This document shows, piece by piece, positions 23,695-35,914 of a stretch of DNA of 64,000 nucleotides (the stretch's first letter is position 1; the number at the start of each line of letters is the position of its first letter). Under the pieces are notes generated by a model. It searched no databases. It saw only the letters and a program-made list of their open reading frames with translations, and was not told where the DNA came from. The position numbers and the translations under genes are program-made. This DNA comes from Punctularia strigosozonata HHB-11173 SS5 (lineage: Eukaryota > Basidiomycota > Agaricomycetes > Corticiales > Punctulariaceae). Where the stretch lies: assembly GCF_000264995.1 (NCBI RefSeq), contig NW_006767433.1, positions 4,045,264 through 4,109,263 of the forward strand, in the 5' to 3' direction.

Positions 23695-24958
23695 ATGTCC
23701 TTGCCTCCTTTCCTTCGGCATTGTAATCTACGCAACGGTACATCGTACCATGAGGCAATATTTTTTCACGACGATCTGGGGCCCGCACATGCTTTGTGGT
23801 GGCCGTCCCTCCTGCGCGCGAACGACAACCAGAACCTAACTGTATTGCTTTTCATTCCTGGTTCGCATCAACTGTGTGAGGACAGCAGACCGGGTACTGT
23901 AGCTTACGACCTACGGCGTACAGGAAACCCTGGGTTGGTCGGCTTCTACGCGCCCTTTCTGCAGGAGATATGGGATGCCGCGAAGTTCTCGGGCAAGCAT
24001 CTCGCCATACTGGCTCATGGTCACCTTGGACATACGCCCTTCAAATTCGAGAGTGATCAACAGATATCAATTAAACACAATATCAGCTTGGCAGCCCAGG
24101 TAGCAAGTGCGACGGAAGCCTTTGATGCGATACGTTCGCACTTCGGCGCAAAATGCGAGATCCTTCTCGTCGGTCACAGCGTGGGCGCATGGATTACAAT
24201 GCAGGTCTGTGTTCCATTTTATCTACATGTATCTTATCCTGATTATCTCCTAGGTTATGAAATCAAGAGGGGAAGACGTCGCGGGAGCTTTCCTTCTGTT
24301 CCCCACCATTACACACATCAAGGATGTATGTGACAATGACCGAAATCCCTTTCCAATCATGTCTCACTCATGTTCAGACACCCAACGGGCGTTCCCTGTC
24401 GGTGGGTTTATCAAGATCGATTATGACAATTATTGTGTCTCATGCCCGCTCCTAGATGCTCTTCCACCCCCCTTTGCCTGCGATTGTCTCCCGTTTATCG
24501 ACAGCACTTCGACTGCTTCCCACACGTGTTCTTGCGTTTCTGTTTTCCGATTGGCCTCATGACCAGCTGCTTGTCTTGCAGAACTTCCTTCACAGCTCTT
24601 CCTGCGTATACGCGTCCTTATCTATGGCGCACGAGGAAATGCTGTCCATCACGGATCTTGACATAGTGCTTGTGGACAGCTTTAAAGACAAGCTGTGGGT
24701 TTATCTCGCTGAAAAAGATGACTGGGTCGGCCCCCATAACAAAGACACGATCTTGAGGGCATTCGCGCCTGTGGAAGCTGAACATCATGGAAGCGTGAAA
24801 ATCGTGCATGGCCGCGAAGATATCCCGCATGCATTCTGCATAAGTGCGGCACACAATACCCGACGTACCGGGTTCACCGCTGACAATGACATGTAGATCA
24901 CGGCAAACATCTCGCAGATCAGTGCTTTTTGTGGCTTACTGAGGGAGAGCTCCTATGA
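23695..24958 (+). CDS. LDAH: Lipid-droplet-associated hydrolase (LDAH family)
   Basis: Exons 23695-23860, 23924-24204, 24254-24325, 24378-24401, 24456-24843 and 24897-24958 join in frame to 330 aa. The alpha/beta hydrolase fold is clear: LLFIPGNPGLVGFYAPFL holds the oxyanion strand, GHSVGAW the nucleophile elbow (Ser), and IPHAFCINHGKHLA the catalytic His near the C-terminus; the segment YLAEKDDWVGP probably carries the acid. The sequence TPNGRSLSMLFHPPLPAI crosses two exon joints exactly as in the family. Homologues (human C2orf43/LDAH) sit on lipid droplets and act on sterol or neutral-lipid esters. A 24-nt exon (24378-24401) is notable. The start is the first ATG in frame. Confidence 0.87.
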
Positions 24959-25397
24959 TGAACCAGCCGAAACGGCGTGGAACTTGCCGGTAGCTTATGG
25001 CGCTTCAGAACGTGATCTAGACAATAGGCCGTTCTTTGACGAGTCGTAACAACTGCATTGGTAGACAAGAGTACCCGTCGGCAGTGGACCATTCCTTTAG
25101 CAAGGCGATACCGTCCATTACCTCCGCGATGTTCTCCGACATTTTACGCTCAGCTATCAAGCACCCACAAAAGCTCGCAATCGCGATGCCTCTTGATATA
25201 TTCTTTTATTCTCCTTGTGCAGGTGTCTGCCATGGTGACGTTCTCTTTAGCATCCTGTTGTCATCTTGTTCCCAGTTGCGTTTTGGTAGCACCAAGCCGA
25301 CGTCGACAGATATGTTTTCCACATCGCCGGAAACATATAAGTATTGCCATCTCAAGAGGCGCAGGTTCCGTAAAGCACAATCATACTCAAGCCTACG
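24959..25397. other. Intergenic
   Basis: Promoter side of the following gene. No recognisable coding sequence or repeat. Confidence 0.45.
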
Positions 25398-27123
25398 ATG
25401 TCCGCCGCCGAATCTGCTAGCCAACCGTCCACTCCTGCCGTAAAGATTTATATCACGAAATCTGAAGCGGAGGATTGGGATCGCCACAAGGTGAGTAAAC
25501 GAGCCCTCACTTCGGTAAGGGTCCATTCTCATACATGCACCGGCCAGATCATGGCATGGCTTGCCCAAACTTGCGCTCCAGACGTCTACATCTCGCCGAG
25601 CAAGAGAGATTGGCGTTTACACTGGCTGTACCGTCATGTTATTTTACCAGCTTGGTATGTTATCATTACCCCCCCTCTATATACCGCCAACATCTCACGC
25701 CACCAAAGGAAACGGCGTCAACCGACGGTGGAAATAAAAACCAAGGTGGTCGTGCCGGGACAAGACTCGTCCATACAGGTTCATTTTTGGTCGGCTCTCG
25801 GTAAGTAGATTTGTGGCACTCAGGAAATCGTCCAGAAGGGGATGACAGACTTTATGTCTATAGCGTGGATTATCTCCATCGACTTCAGCGCTCGAGCTCC
25901 TCGATCTCTCGAGATATTGAGCGCGAGAAGTCTACTGCGTCTATACGCCAGATGGTGTCTGGCATTCCGCCGGCACTGGAAATACCTTGACCATGTCAGG
26001 TATCACGCGCCGAGTGTCATGCACGCGGTATGGTACAAGGACGGCCGTCCTGAGCTCATGATTAACTGGGACTGCATACACCATGACCACCCTATCACAC
26101 GCAAACGGCGTGCCTGTCTCGATATGGCGTCTGGCCTGGTCAAGTCTGTCCCTCATGGAAAGCATGAAGGATCCACTTCCTGGAACCACGACGAGTCATC
26201 AGCGTGTTTCTTCGCGTACGTACTTCTCTGATAGTCTGTGTCAATCGTTCCAACTGAGATTTGGCTGTAGACGGCAGTGGAAAACGTGCGAAGTCCTACA
26301 ATCAACATCGATGAAGCTTGATGTCGTTGAAATGTCTCGCGGCGCTGTGGCAGCTACGCTGGATACCTGCGTTCTCTGCGACAAATGCAGGGTTCAGATG
26401 GAACAAGCCGAGGTTCAGGAAGCTGCTCAAAGTGAGTCATCCCTTGCGCTCCTCCAATCTCTTGTATTGACAGGCGACCCAGCTCCAGCGGATGAAACTC
26501 TTCCGTCCTACGGACAGGCTGATGGAGGGAGCCCGCCAGAAATAGTCGCGAGCGGTGTGCGCATACGTCCTCAATGGCTCTTCGATTTCGGATTCCGGAT
26601 GTTGTTCGTCCAAATCGGGCGTGCAGCTCCAGATCCCGACAACTTCGATCACGCCCAAGATCAGGCTGACTTCGCCGACCTCGTCGAAACGCTTGGAATT
26701 GATTCCAGCCCCATACCGCTGCGAATGGTCACATACATCCCTGAAGGACCAACACCTGCCGAGCCTGATTCGCCCTCGTTCGATCCGCCTGCATACTCGT
26801 TATCACCTCCCAAGATGCCTGAACACGAATATCTGGCATTATGGCCCAATTTCGATGAATATTCGCCCCGTGCCCGAGCACCTTCGTCCCACAAGCAGGA
26901 GCGCACCCGGTCTAAGAACGTAGACAATAAGCCGCTCTACCCAGGAGCTCCATCATACATATCACCGGACCCTCCCATGCAAGAACCAGTCTCCCAAGCG
27001 CAAGCTCAGGCCAGTAATGGACCCGGGAAACCGATCTATCCGGGAGGGCCAACGTCTATTGCGCCGAATCCGCCGCGGCTTCTACCGGATAGTCTTGCTC
27101 ATAATCGTCGCCTCAAAATTTGA
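25398..27123 (+). CDS. Unrecognised multi-exon protein with repeated Pro/Gly tail
   Basis: Exon 1 starts at ATG 25398 (MSAAESASQPSTPAVKIYIT) and ends at a GTGAGT near 25492. Later coding pieces with protein-like sequence are QKGDDRLYVYSVDYLHRLQR and, after further introns, a long last exon (about 26274-27123) with CVLCDKCRVQMEQAEVQEAA, a CxxC pair that might bind metal. The C-terminus repeats a short unit: KPLYPGAPSYISPDPP and KPIYPGGPTSIAPNPP. Exons between 25550 and 26270 could not be fixed with certainty, because two frames look plausible. I recognise no family. It is probably a lineage-specific cytosolic or nuclear protein. Confidence 0.5.
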
Positions 27124-27195
27124 TTATCGTTGGTAGACAAGGGTAGAGACTCCGCCGAACGCCGCTGTGTAACAGTAATCTAGTCATGATACATA

Positions 27196-28416
27196 CTAGA
27201 ACAGCATCTTCAACAGGGCGGCTGTAGTGTTACTCGCTCCTCCCGCGTCCTCGTTTATATCCCCGGCACCGGGGGTATCGCCAAGTGGATCCTTGCTGCC
27301 GATCTGCCCGACGACATAATAACTGAAAAACAGAACTTTGAATGTAAGGGCTAAACCGGCGTGAAGGGCACCGATGACGATGATGATCAATCGCATCGCC
27401 TTTTGTTCGGCCTGTGATGGTGGTTCAGAAAACCGGTTGAACACGAAATTTCGGGTATTACGCACGGAAGCAAGGATGGGGTAAACGTTCGCAACCAGGA
27501 AGTAACCCGACAGCCCGAATGCGACGCCGACCAGAACCCAGCGCAAGATTGGGACAGGTATGACACATAAGATCTACATGAAGGCGTTAATACCTGTCAT
27601 GTATTCGTAATCGATCATTCTCGTTACCGAGACGGGGATCCATATGAACTGGCCATAGCCCCAAATAGCGACGGCTTCAACCATACTCCATTCGCCGACG
27701 CCGAGGTAGCGTAGCGCAAGCCACAGGAGTACCGGTACTCCGAGACCATAGGCATACACGAGAGATACCGCGATGCTCAGCAGGTGGAAGTCATAGTCGT
27801 AGTGGGCAGAGTCTGGGTGCGAAAGGTAGGACGATATTGAGTGCGCCAGAGAGGACGAGAGGAACAGGCAGAATATCAGCGTGGAGAGGGTCCAGAATGG
27901 CCCATAAAGATCTGGCGCTGGAGACAGGTGGGAGGTACGATACGAGGAGGAAGTCGGCAGAAGGGTGGTATAACAGCGTTGTAGAACCTGACGAAGATCA
28001 GCAAGAAGACATTGAACGAGGGGTTGGGCGCTCACGGTCTTGGTATCGACGTCGAAGTACTGTTGATAATAGTCTACAGTCCAGAATCCACCGCCGGACT
28101 TGCGTGGGGTATCCTCAAAGTAACCTATGGACGTACGTTACTGTGAGACTGTATCCTGCAGTGACAGAGTTTCCTCACCGCTCCCTGACCTCCCTGGTGA
28201 GCGGGACCCATTCGCATTGGACCCAGCGTTGGGATCAAGGTATGCTGGGTGGACCAGTTAAGCCTTCGGACGCGACATGCAGGCTGCCAGCATACATTTG
28301 AATTGGAGTCCTTCCGGCCCTTCTTCGAGCCTCTGTTGGAGCAGAAGGTCAATGACTGGGCGCCACCGCAATGTTCTTCAACGCACATCGTCAGATTCTA
28401 CTGAGACGTATGCCAT
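27196..28416 (-). CDS. YIP1-family Golgi membrane protein (YIPF1/2-like)
   Basis: ATG at 28414-28416 begins MAYVSVESDD; an intron then joins RLEEGPEGLQFK. The central exon gives YFEDTPRKSGGGFWTVDYYQ and QYFDVDTKTVLQRCYTT, the conserved cytosolic entry of Yip1 proteins. Five hydrophobic segments follow, including LYGPFWTLSTLIFCLFLSSS, LLSIAVSLVYAYGLGVPVLL, AVAIWGYGQFIWIPVSIL, RWVLVGVAFGLSGYFLVAN and LIIIVIGALHAGLALTFKV. The stop is the TAG at 27196-27198. Yip1-domain proteins bind Rab GTPases and act in ER-Golgi vesicle traffic. The gene is divergent from the BAH-PHD gene over about 210 bp. Exon boundaries in the N-terminal third are less certain. Confidence 0.85.
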
Positions 28417-28626
28417 GTTGGTTGTGGAAGAAGGCGGGGTCAATAAACGAGTAGGCGCGTCACTGCTCTCGACGGAACGCGCGCGACCTTCCAGGCTGTG
28501 CAGCATCAGGCAGCATTGAACAAGCACCCCACGCGGTTATCAGTCCCATTCATAACCTCCGGTCGCTACTTGCCGTGCTCGTCTGCGCCCCTCCACACTG
28601 GCCTCTGATACATACACGGTGGCATA
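28417..28626. promoter_or_regulatory. Short bidirectional promoter, YIP1 / BAH-PHD
   Basis: Only 210 bp separate the two divergent start codons, so the promoters must overlap or be shared. No TATA element is visible; housekeeping control is likely. Confidence 0.4.
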
Positions 28627-30057
28627 ATGGCCCGAAACCGCAAGGGCAAGAAGGTTGCCAAGCAGACGAACAAGACTCTCGAGGATGTCGCCACCGACGG
28701 CATGCCGACCGAGGCGGAGTGGGCAACCATGCGTCCAGTGCATGGATTCACCCCGAATGGTGACGGTGAAATCACTTTCGCCAAGGGCGCATGGTAAGCT
28801 TCCCTTGCGTACCCTATGGCCCTAAAATCCTGGACGTGTGCAGCGCACGTATACTACCGCCAACGGATGGCACCGGGCGCACTTTGGAACTTCACGAGTA
28901 TTGGATTGCGAAGATCCGCGAAGTGCGTGAACGAGGTGGCCGGTGGACTCTCACAGCCATGTTCACGTACGACTTTGCTGATGGGCTGCTCCTAAGGTAA
29001 TCGCTCGGACCCCGATATCTGGGCTCTTGTACAATGGTACTGGTCCGCTAATGACATCCTCGCTGAGAAGATCAGAAACTTGTATGCGCTCGCGACTGCG
29101 TGATGAGCCCCTGCTGACTGTCACTGTCATCAGTGACTCCAACCCGTATGGCAAGTTCGAACGCCTGAAGAGCGATCATTACAACTTCGTGTCCGCTCTA
29201 TGCTTCGATGGTGGTCCCCTCCCCACTCTCCCTGCAGTCAGGCTCATGTGACTTCTAGGCCTCGCTGATATGAGATGGTATGACGAAACAACCGCGGACC
29301 CTCCTCACGTTGGCCCTGAAGACTTTTATTACCGTGCGATGTACGAACACCTCAAGCGCAGAATTGATGCACGTGTATGCGGCCCTGAACACCGCGCGTT
29401 CTAGACTGAATACGTGATATCCTGATGGTTCAGTGCAAGCCTAGAGTATCATGCATATGCGACCGAGCGTACAACCCGGATGACGCGGATCCGATGCACT
29501 ATTGCCCGCGTCCGGACTGTCTGCGCTATTTCCACCGCTCCTGCTTGAGAGGAGCGCAGGGCGGTGACCTTGACACGAGCGTCAACGCCGACATCGCTAG
29601 AGGAAAGCGGAAGTCAAGCTCGGACCCGACAGAACGGGCGCTGCGCCGGGCAGATCTTCTGCTCGGTTCTTACTCTCAATGCGACCTGCCGCATGAATTT
29701 TCGAAACGGGTTCTCCGTGGCGCACCCCGGACCGCGAAGCGCCGCAGGGGATCGAAACGGAACGCGCCCGCAGAGGACGACATACCGGACGGGATTCCAA
29801 AGTCCCTCGTTCGGATCGCGGGCCAGCCCATCGTTCGCGGCGGCGCGTACGGCGTCACAGGCAATCTGCGCGCCGTTCGCGCGGCGCGAGAACGCGTTTT
29901 CAGCATCTTGGAGGGCCGGCAGATCGAGGACGCTTGGCCTGACGCCCTGTTCGGCAAGGGGGCATGGGAGAAGGACGAGGAGGGTTGCATGGCGAGAACG
30001 CTCGTTTCCGACGAGGTGCCCGCGTTGAAGTGCCCGAAATGCCTGGGCGCAATCTAG
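28627..30057 (+). CDS. BAH-PHD chromatin-reader protein
   Basis: Exon 1 (28627-28793) encodes a basic start, MARNRKGKKVAKQTNK, and FTPNGDGEITFAKG. Following exons form a BAH domain: LELHEYWIAKIREVR, DIWALVQWYWSANDIL, YGKFERLKSDHYNFVSALCF, then VGPEDFYYRAMYEHLKRRI. The long last exon (about 29430-30057) holds a PHD finger: CICDRAYNPDD, CPRPDC, FHRSCL. The final Cys pair (CPKC) comes only four residues before the stop, 162 residues after the previous Cys, behind a basic, disordered insertion. BAH-PHD proteins such as Neurospora EPR-1 read repressive histone marks; that role here is inference. Several introns; the stop is TAG at 30055-30057. Confidence 0.82.
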
Positions 30058-30810
30058 TAAGTCGCGGACGGACGGTCTCGTCCCGCAACGGTCTCACGGA
30101 TTTCACCATCGCTATCGAGAGTTGTTATTATCACTGCTTATTGCTTGCCGATGTCGCTGTTGTTGCTATCGCTATGCATTGTCACGATGTTCTCCGTTGG
30201 CCTGAAGGGCTCCAATGAAACCGGTTGATTCGATAAGCGTGATCACATGCGCGAGTTCTCTCATCCAGAAAGCGGGTGGCGGTCGGCATCAAGACCAAAC
30301 GTACGGCAAGTAAGCGCAATTTCTTGGGCGTACGTAGTAGGTGATCGATGACCTGCAATCCATGTTAGCCAGAGACGCATGCAGAGCTCACAGCCTGACC
30401 TTCTGCTTGTGCTATCCACACCGGTGAAGTGGGTCAATGGACGATATCGATCCCATCCTTACGCGCCCAAGAACACCGCGATGCCTAAGCGCGGTACCTG
30501 CGTCCACGGCCCCGGCGGATAAAATGGAAATGCCAGCAACGTGATAACGGGGGGATTTGTTTGGCCCGGGGGAGCGGAAGGTTTGACAGCGCGCCATGGC
30601 AGCGGACGAAATCGGAGATATAGAGAATCGATGCCGGTCAAGCCGTTGCCACATGTTGTACAGAGAGACGACCACACAGAACCCATGACAAAAGGAGGCT
30701 GCGATCCATAGCGTTACGAGGAGGGACACGGACGCGAAAAAGTCCTGGTCAAGGACGCGCGCTCGTCCGGAAGGGGTATACAGGGGGGAAGGAGCACGGA
30801 ACGGGGAACT
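30058..30810. other. Intergenic between convergent genes
   Basis: 3' flanks of the BAH-PHD and velvet genes. Minus-strand open frames at 30412-30729 have hydrophobic stretches but no start or splice context that convinces. Confidence 0.4.
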
Positions 30811-32395
30811 TCAATCCGTCGAGTAGCCTTCCGAGTCGTCGCTCTCCTGCTTGATCTTCCTGCGTCGCCCGTGCGGCGCCTGCTGCAGCGCGCTCCCGGC
30901 CGTGCTTGCGGAGGGGACCGATGGCACCTCGGACGCGTCGGGCACTCGTTTCCTTCGACGTTCTGTCTCACGAAGGTTGGTCCGCACACCCCACACGGAT
31001 ACGTGCTGAGGACGGCGTAAGAGATCCGGGTACTGGTTTGTCAATCGAACGATAGCGAACCTTTGTCAGTGCGGTAGACGCCGGCAGACCAGGGAATTCT
31101 GCGAAAGACCGGCCGTGAGTTAAGGACCGGTCTGCGGTATACGATAGAGTTGAGAAAACCTTTGGTCGAGAAGACTCGGAATCGTCCGCCGTAGCACTCT
31201 GCGAGAATCGGGACAAGGCCGGGCGGATGTGCCGTCGGAGAGTAAATGTCGAAGAATCGGTATCGCAATATGAACGATCCCTCGATCTTCACCGCCAAGT
31301 CCTGGGATTCGGAGTCAGCCCGGAGGTGGAACGCCGGCCAAGCGAGTCGAACGAGACTGACGGAAAAGACAAACATGATCGCCTTTCTCCCCTGATGCTC
31401 GAGGGAACTCGCTTGCGCGACGGTGGTTCCGGCGAGTGCCTTTGTGCACATGGACGACTCCGTGATGGGGAATCCATCAAAGTGGGCGAGGACGCCAGGG
31501 TCGGTAGGCTCGGCGCTCGATCCATGCGAACTCGAGGATCTTGCCGTTGGCTGGGATCGGGAAGGGACCGGAGGCGTGGGCGATTCCGACCGAGGGGGTT
31601 CCGTGGCTCTCGACGGCGTCGATGGCTCGGGACCGCGCGGGAGGGCCGAGTACGGATGAGATATCCGGAGCGAGGTGAGACTAGAAGGAGAGATGTCGAC
31701 GGCCTCGGCGGGAGAAGTGCTGCGCCGTCTTACGGGCTCAGGCTTGGGTTTCAGCCCCGCGCCGCGCGGGCGCGCGTCCGTCGGAACGGGGAACAAGTCG
31801 ACGTGACAGATGTGGCCAGAGCTTTGGTGCCTGCGACAGAGAGATGGGGTGAGGGTCCAGGGTGATTGAGAGAGAGCACGATGGTGAACGTACGTGTACT
31901 CCAGCTCGTGCTCGGTCTCGCGCGCGGTATCACAGTGGCGAACCTCGTAGAGGTAGAGCTTGAGGATCGGCGGAGGGTCTGACTAAGCGATCAGGACGAG
32001 GGTATAGCGACGGTGAGTATGGAAGAGCAGCACCCAGGGGCCTGCGGTCTGGAGAGCTTTAAGTCTGGCGAAGATATGGCGGGGGAGGAGGGGGGACGAC
32101 ACGGACCTTTCACCGCGTACTTGCGGCCGAGGTCGGCCTATACGAAGGAGGGAAAAAATAAATAAAAAAGATGACGGGGTGCGGGACTGGCGGTACACAC
32201 CTGTTGGAGCTCCTCGAGCTCGGCGCGCACGGTGAGCCCGGCGAAAGGGCCATGGGCAAAGGACGTCGGCAGGCCGATTCGGGACGTGTACATGACGAGC
32301 GCCCAGGAGAAATTTACGGGGCGGGAACTGGCGGGAAGTCGGTGGACTGGTGCGGGTTCGTGCGTATGCAGACGAGGTCCGGGTGTTTGGCGCAT
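30811..32395 (-). CDS. Velvet-family transcriptional regulator
   Basis: The ATG chosen is at 32393-32395; MYTSRIGLPTSFAHG further in is an alternative start. After GPFAGLTVRAELEELQ an intron joins ADLGRKYAVK, then DPPPILKLYLYEVRHCD, the velvet entry. The second half is unmistakable: DLAVKIEGSFILRYRFFDIY, PILAECYGGRFRVFSTK, EFPGLPASTALTK and VWGVRTNLRETERRRK, joined over three introns. Between the halves lies a Ser/Pro-rich insert of about 130 residues, as in many basidiomycete velvets. A basic, acidic-ended tail (GRRRKIKQESDDSEG) leads to the stop at 30811-30813. Velvet proteins bind DNA and coordinate development, secondary metabolism and light response. I cannot tell VeA, VelB or VosA type. 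Confidence 0.85.
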
Positions 32396-32625
32396 GCACA
32401 AGTCGCATTTAAACGGCGGGTGGACCAGAGCGAGGCACGCGTACGGGCGGAGGGGGGGTCAATGCTGGACCTGAGTTGTAGCCAGGATGCGCGGGTGCTC
32501 CACTGTGTCGGATACAACAGAAGGGCGGTGGACGGTGCAATCCATGAACGTTCCGTTCGATCTGGGGACGTAGAAGGAGACCGCTCGGCCGTCCTCTTTG
32601 GACTCTCCCATCGCCGGCCGCGCTC
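32396..32625. promoter_or_regulatory. Short bidirectional promoter, velvet / EEP copy 1
   Basis: About 230 bp between divergent start codons. GC-rich; no TATA box seen. If the velvet start is further downstream the region is correspondingly longer. Confidence 0.35.
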
Positions 32626-34097
32626 ATGCAGATCCGTGAGTGCCTCGCGAGCGTCCTTCCGCACCTCATCTATCTCCCGCTCTGGGCCCTCGTGGACACT
32701 TACGGCTCAAGTAACCACCTGCCCCTCGCGCCGCCGTCCACCGCGCTCACCCTTCCGCAGATCCCGCAGGCACCGTCGATGGCCCGTCCAACGGGATGCG
32801 CATCGCGACCTACAACCTCCGCTACGACTCCATCCCGGACAACATCACCGTCCAGCAGTCCCTCAGCCACCTCCCGGACCCGCTCACCGAACCCCTCTTT
32901 CTCCACAAGCACGGCGAGCAGCCCTGGTCCAAGCGCAGGCTCCACGTCGCCCACCACATCCTCAGCGAGAACGTCGACGTCTTTTGTGAGTCGCAGCTCC
33001 ACCTGTGCCTCTGCGCGTTCACACCGCCACGGCCCCGCAAGGCGTCCAGGAGGCCCTCATCCGACAGGTCAACGACCTCCAGGAGCTGCTCGGCGACGGC
33101 TGGGACCATGTGAGTTGGAGCCGACGACGTCTCTTCGGCGCTCACCGCGCGTGCCGTGCTAGATCGGCATCGGCCGCGACGACGGCAAGCAGGCTGGAGA
33201 ACATAGTGCCATCTACTACAGGAGGTCCGTGGTCGCGAGCGAATGCGTTGGAACGCCACGGGCCGCAGCTGACGATCAGTCCCTGTTCCAAGGTCATCCA
33301 TCAGGCTAAACTCATGGGACTCGTTCTGGCTCTCGTACGTCGGCTGAACCCCTCCCTTTCCGTCTCGTTCGTTCACCGCTTTGCTCCACCCGCAGTCTCC
33401 AGCCGTTTGAACCGTCCAAGCATCCCGATGCCGGTTCCAGGAGAATCTGCACCGCAGCACACTTTACCCTGACTGGCTCGAACGCGACTTCGAACTTTAC
33501 GCTGTTGAACACCCACCTGGACGACCGCTCGGATGATCAGCGCAAGCTGGCCGGCGCGATGTTGCTCATGCGCGCCCGTTACGAGGCTGCGAACACAGGC
33601 GGCCCGGTCTTTGTAGTCGGCGACTTCAACAGGTACGTGACGTACGGGATTCCCTTCGGTAGACCCGATGCTCAATACTCCTCGTTCAGCCCGCCTACCG
33701 GTCCCGACGCTGGCGCCTACAACATCATCACGGGCGCCATCGCTCCCGTACCGGTCCCTGCAGACTTTGAGGAAAAGTACAAGGTCAAGCGGGCCACCCT
33801 GCCCGACTTCAAGCTGCTCGATCTACGTGCGGTGGTCCCGCGACACGTCGTCGGCACCAACTACGCGACCTTTACCGGCTTCACCGCTCCGGACGACGCG
33901 TCCATCTGGTCGCGCATCGACTTTATCTTTGGAGCCAACAACGGGGGATGGTGAGTGCTCGTCTTATGACCTTCCGATGCCTCTGACGAGACCATCGATC
34001 CAGGGAGGCCACGAGGTACAAGGTCGATACGGCCTTGACGGACGACGGTACATTAGCTAGCGACCACCGGCCCGTCTTCGTGGACGTTGTACTCTGA
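32626..34097 (+). CDS. Endonuclease/exonuclease/phosphatase (EEP) protein, copy 1
   Basis: Eight exons join in frame to 353 aa: 32626-32710, 32761-32985, 33042-33109, 33163-33224, 33305-33334, 33396-33632, 33690-33950, 34004-34097. The N-terminus (MQIRECLASVLPHLIYLPLW) is hydrophobic and may be a signal peptide or anchor. EEP motifs follow in order: MRIATYNLRYDS, VQEAL (metal-binding Glu), SFWLS, LLNTHLDDRSDDQRKL, VFVVGDFN, RIDFIF and the terminal SDHRPVFVDV. This is the DNase I/sphingomyelinase fold; fungal members of this branch are small and often secreted, with DNase, RNase or phosphodiesterase activity that sequence alone does not decide. It is tandem with copy 2 and has two more introns. 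Confidence 0.88.
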
Positions 34098-34585
34098 ACG
34101 ATGCCTTGTGTATCATTCGAACATGATGGGTCGCAAGCACGCGCACGATTGCTCGACGTTGCCGAATGGCGTTTGCGCGGGCGACCCCACGTGAGCCGTC
34201 TTCGATGGCCTGGTTTGGCCGGCGCACCGTCAGGCGGACACCCCGCACGGCCATCGAAGGACTGATATTCACGAGACGCCCGCGGCTGATGCTCGAGAAG
34301 GCCCATCTTGACTGGCCTGTGACGAACGTTGAGCGAGGGCTCTTCCTTCTCAAGCACGTGCGCGCGCTTCCCGCGCATCCATCTCTCCAATATGCATGCT
34401 CTCCGGCGCCTTCTGTCTCTCATACTTCCCGTCTTCAGTCTACCGAGCTACGGCTTGCGCTGATCCGTGTAGATGACAGGGCGTTTACACATGTTCGTGT
34501 CATGGTCATCTCGTCTAGCCTAACTACATAAACGCCGTCGATGGGGGACGGCTTCCGGCAACACTCTCCGGTACGCGCCAGACCG
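34098..34585. other. Intergenic between the two EEP genes
   Basis: 488 bp holding the end of copy 1 and the promoter of copy 2. No element recognised. Confidence 0.45.
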
Positions 34586-35914
34586 ATGTCGTTCAAACAG
34601 CTTTTCCTCGCGGCCCTTTTCGTAGGATGGTCCAGCGTGGCCCGCGGGTTCCGCATCGCCACCCATAACCTGCGGTTTGACTCCATGCCGGACAACATCA
34701 CGGTCCAGCAATCTATCGCCGCGCTGCCCGACCCGCTCACGCAACCTGCATTCCTCGCGCTCAGTGGAGAGCAGCCGTGGTCGACGAGGCGTATCAAGAT
34801 CGCCCAGCACCTCATTAGCGAAGGTCTCAGCCTCTTCGGTGATGATTACATGTTCCTTTAGGATCTACTACTTCCTCTCATCAGCCGTACAGGCGTCCAA
34901 GAAGCGCTCGTTAGGCAGGTCAACGATCTCCAAGAGCTCTTTGGCGACGAATGGGCGCACGTACGTCGTCGCCCCTGAGTCTCTGGCGCGCTCCTTGTCG
35001 ATATTGAGGATCCCTCTCGTGCGCAGTTCGGTGTCGGCAGAGACGACGGCGCCGAAGCAGGCGAATTCAGCGCCATCTATTACAAGAAATCCGATGTCAC
35101 GCTGTTGTCCAACGACTCCTTCTGGCTTTCGTACGCGTGTGGTCATGTCACGGTCATGCCTTGCATCTCAGTATTCCATCCTGTCCCAGGAACGAACCGT
35201 TCGACGCTGGCTCCAAGTTCCCCGGCGCTGGATCCGTGCGCATCTGCACCGCGTCGCGCTTCACGCTCAACACGGGACCCAGCGCGCCCGTCAACTTTTC
35301 CTACCTGAACACGCACCTCGACGACAAGTCGGACGACCAACGCAAGCTGGCCGCGTCCATGATCCTCATCCGCGCCCGTTTCGAAGCCGCGACGCACAAC
35401 AACCCCGTCTTCGTCACCGGCGACTTCAACAGGTGCGTCCGTTCTGATCCATCCCCTCTCCCGCGCTCTCCGTCCTCCTCCCATGCTCACGCCCCGACAG
35501 CCACGAGACCGGATCGGACTCGGGTGCGTACGAGATCATCACCGGCGCCGCCACCCCCGTCGCCGTGAACGCGACCTTCGCCGCGAGATTCGCGGTTCCG
35601 GACGACGAGCAGCCGGACTTCAAGATGCTGGACTTGCGCGCGCAGACGGCCAGGATCAACGTGGGCGCCAACTTTGCGACGTTTGCCGGGTTCTCCGCCC
35701 CGAACGACACGTCGCAGTGGGGGAGGATCGACTTCGTGTTCGGAGGCAGCAACGGGGGATGGTACGCGCCAACGACGATCTATATACCTCTTGGTCGCGT
35801 AGGTCTGACACGCTGTTCAGGAACGTCACCGGATACAAAGTCGATACTTCACTCACCGACGACGGCACAGTGGCCAGTGACCACCGTCCTGTTTTCGCGG
35901 ATATACAGATCTAA
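34586..35914 (+). CDS. Secreted EEP-family protein, copy 2
   Basis: Six exons join in frame to 340 aa: 34586-34838, 34893-34960, 35027-35130, 35190-35432, 35501-35761, 35821-35914. A clear signal peptide (MSFKQLFLAALFVGWSSVARG) leads directly into FRIATHNLRFDSMPDNIT. Catalytic motifs match copy 1: VQEALVRQ, SFWLS, LNTHLDDKSDDQRKL, VFVTGDFN, RIDFVF and SDHRPVFADI; the final His is the general base in this fold. An ATG 45 bp upstream in frame exists, but the chosen start gives the proper signal peptide. Introns coincide with those of copy 1 except for two lost or never gained. Likely an extracellular nuclease or phosphodiesterase. Confidence 0.9.
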
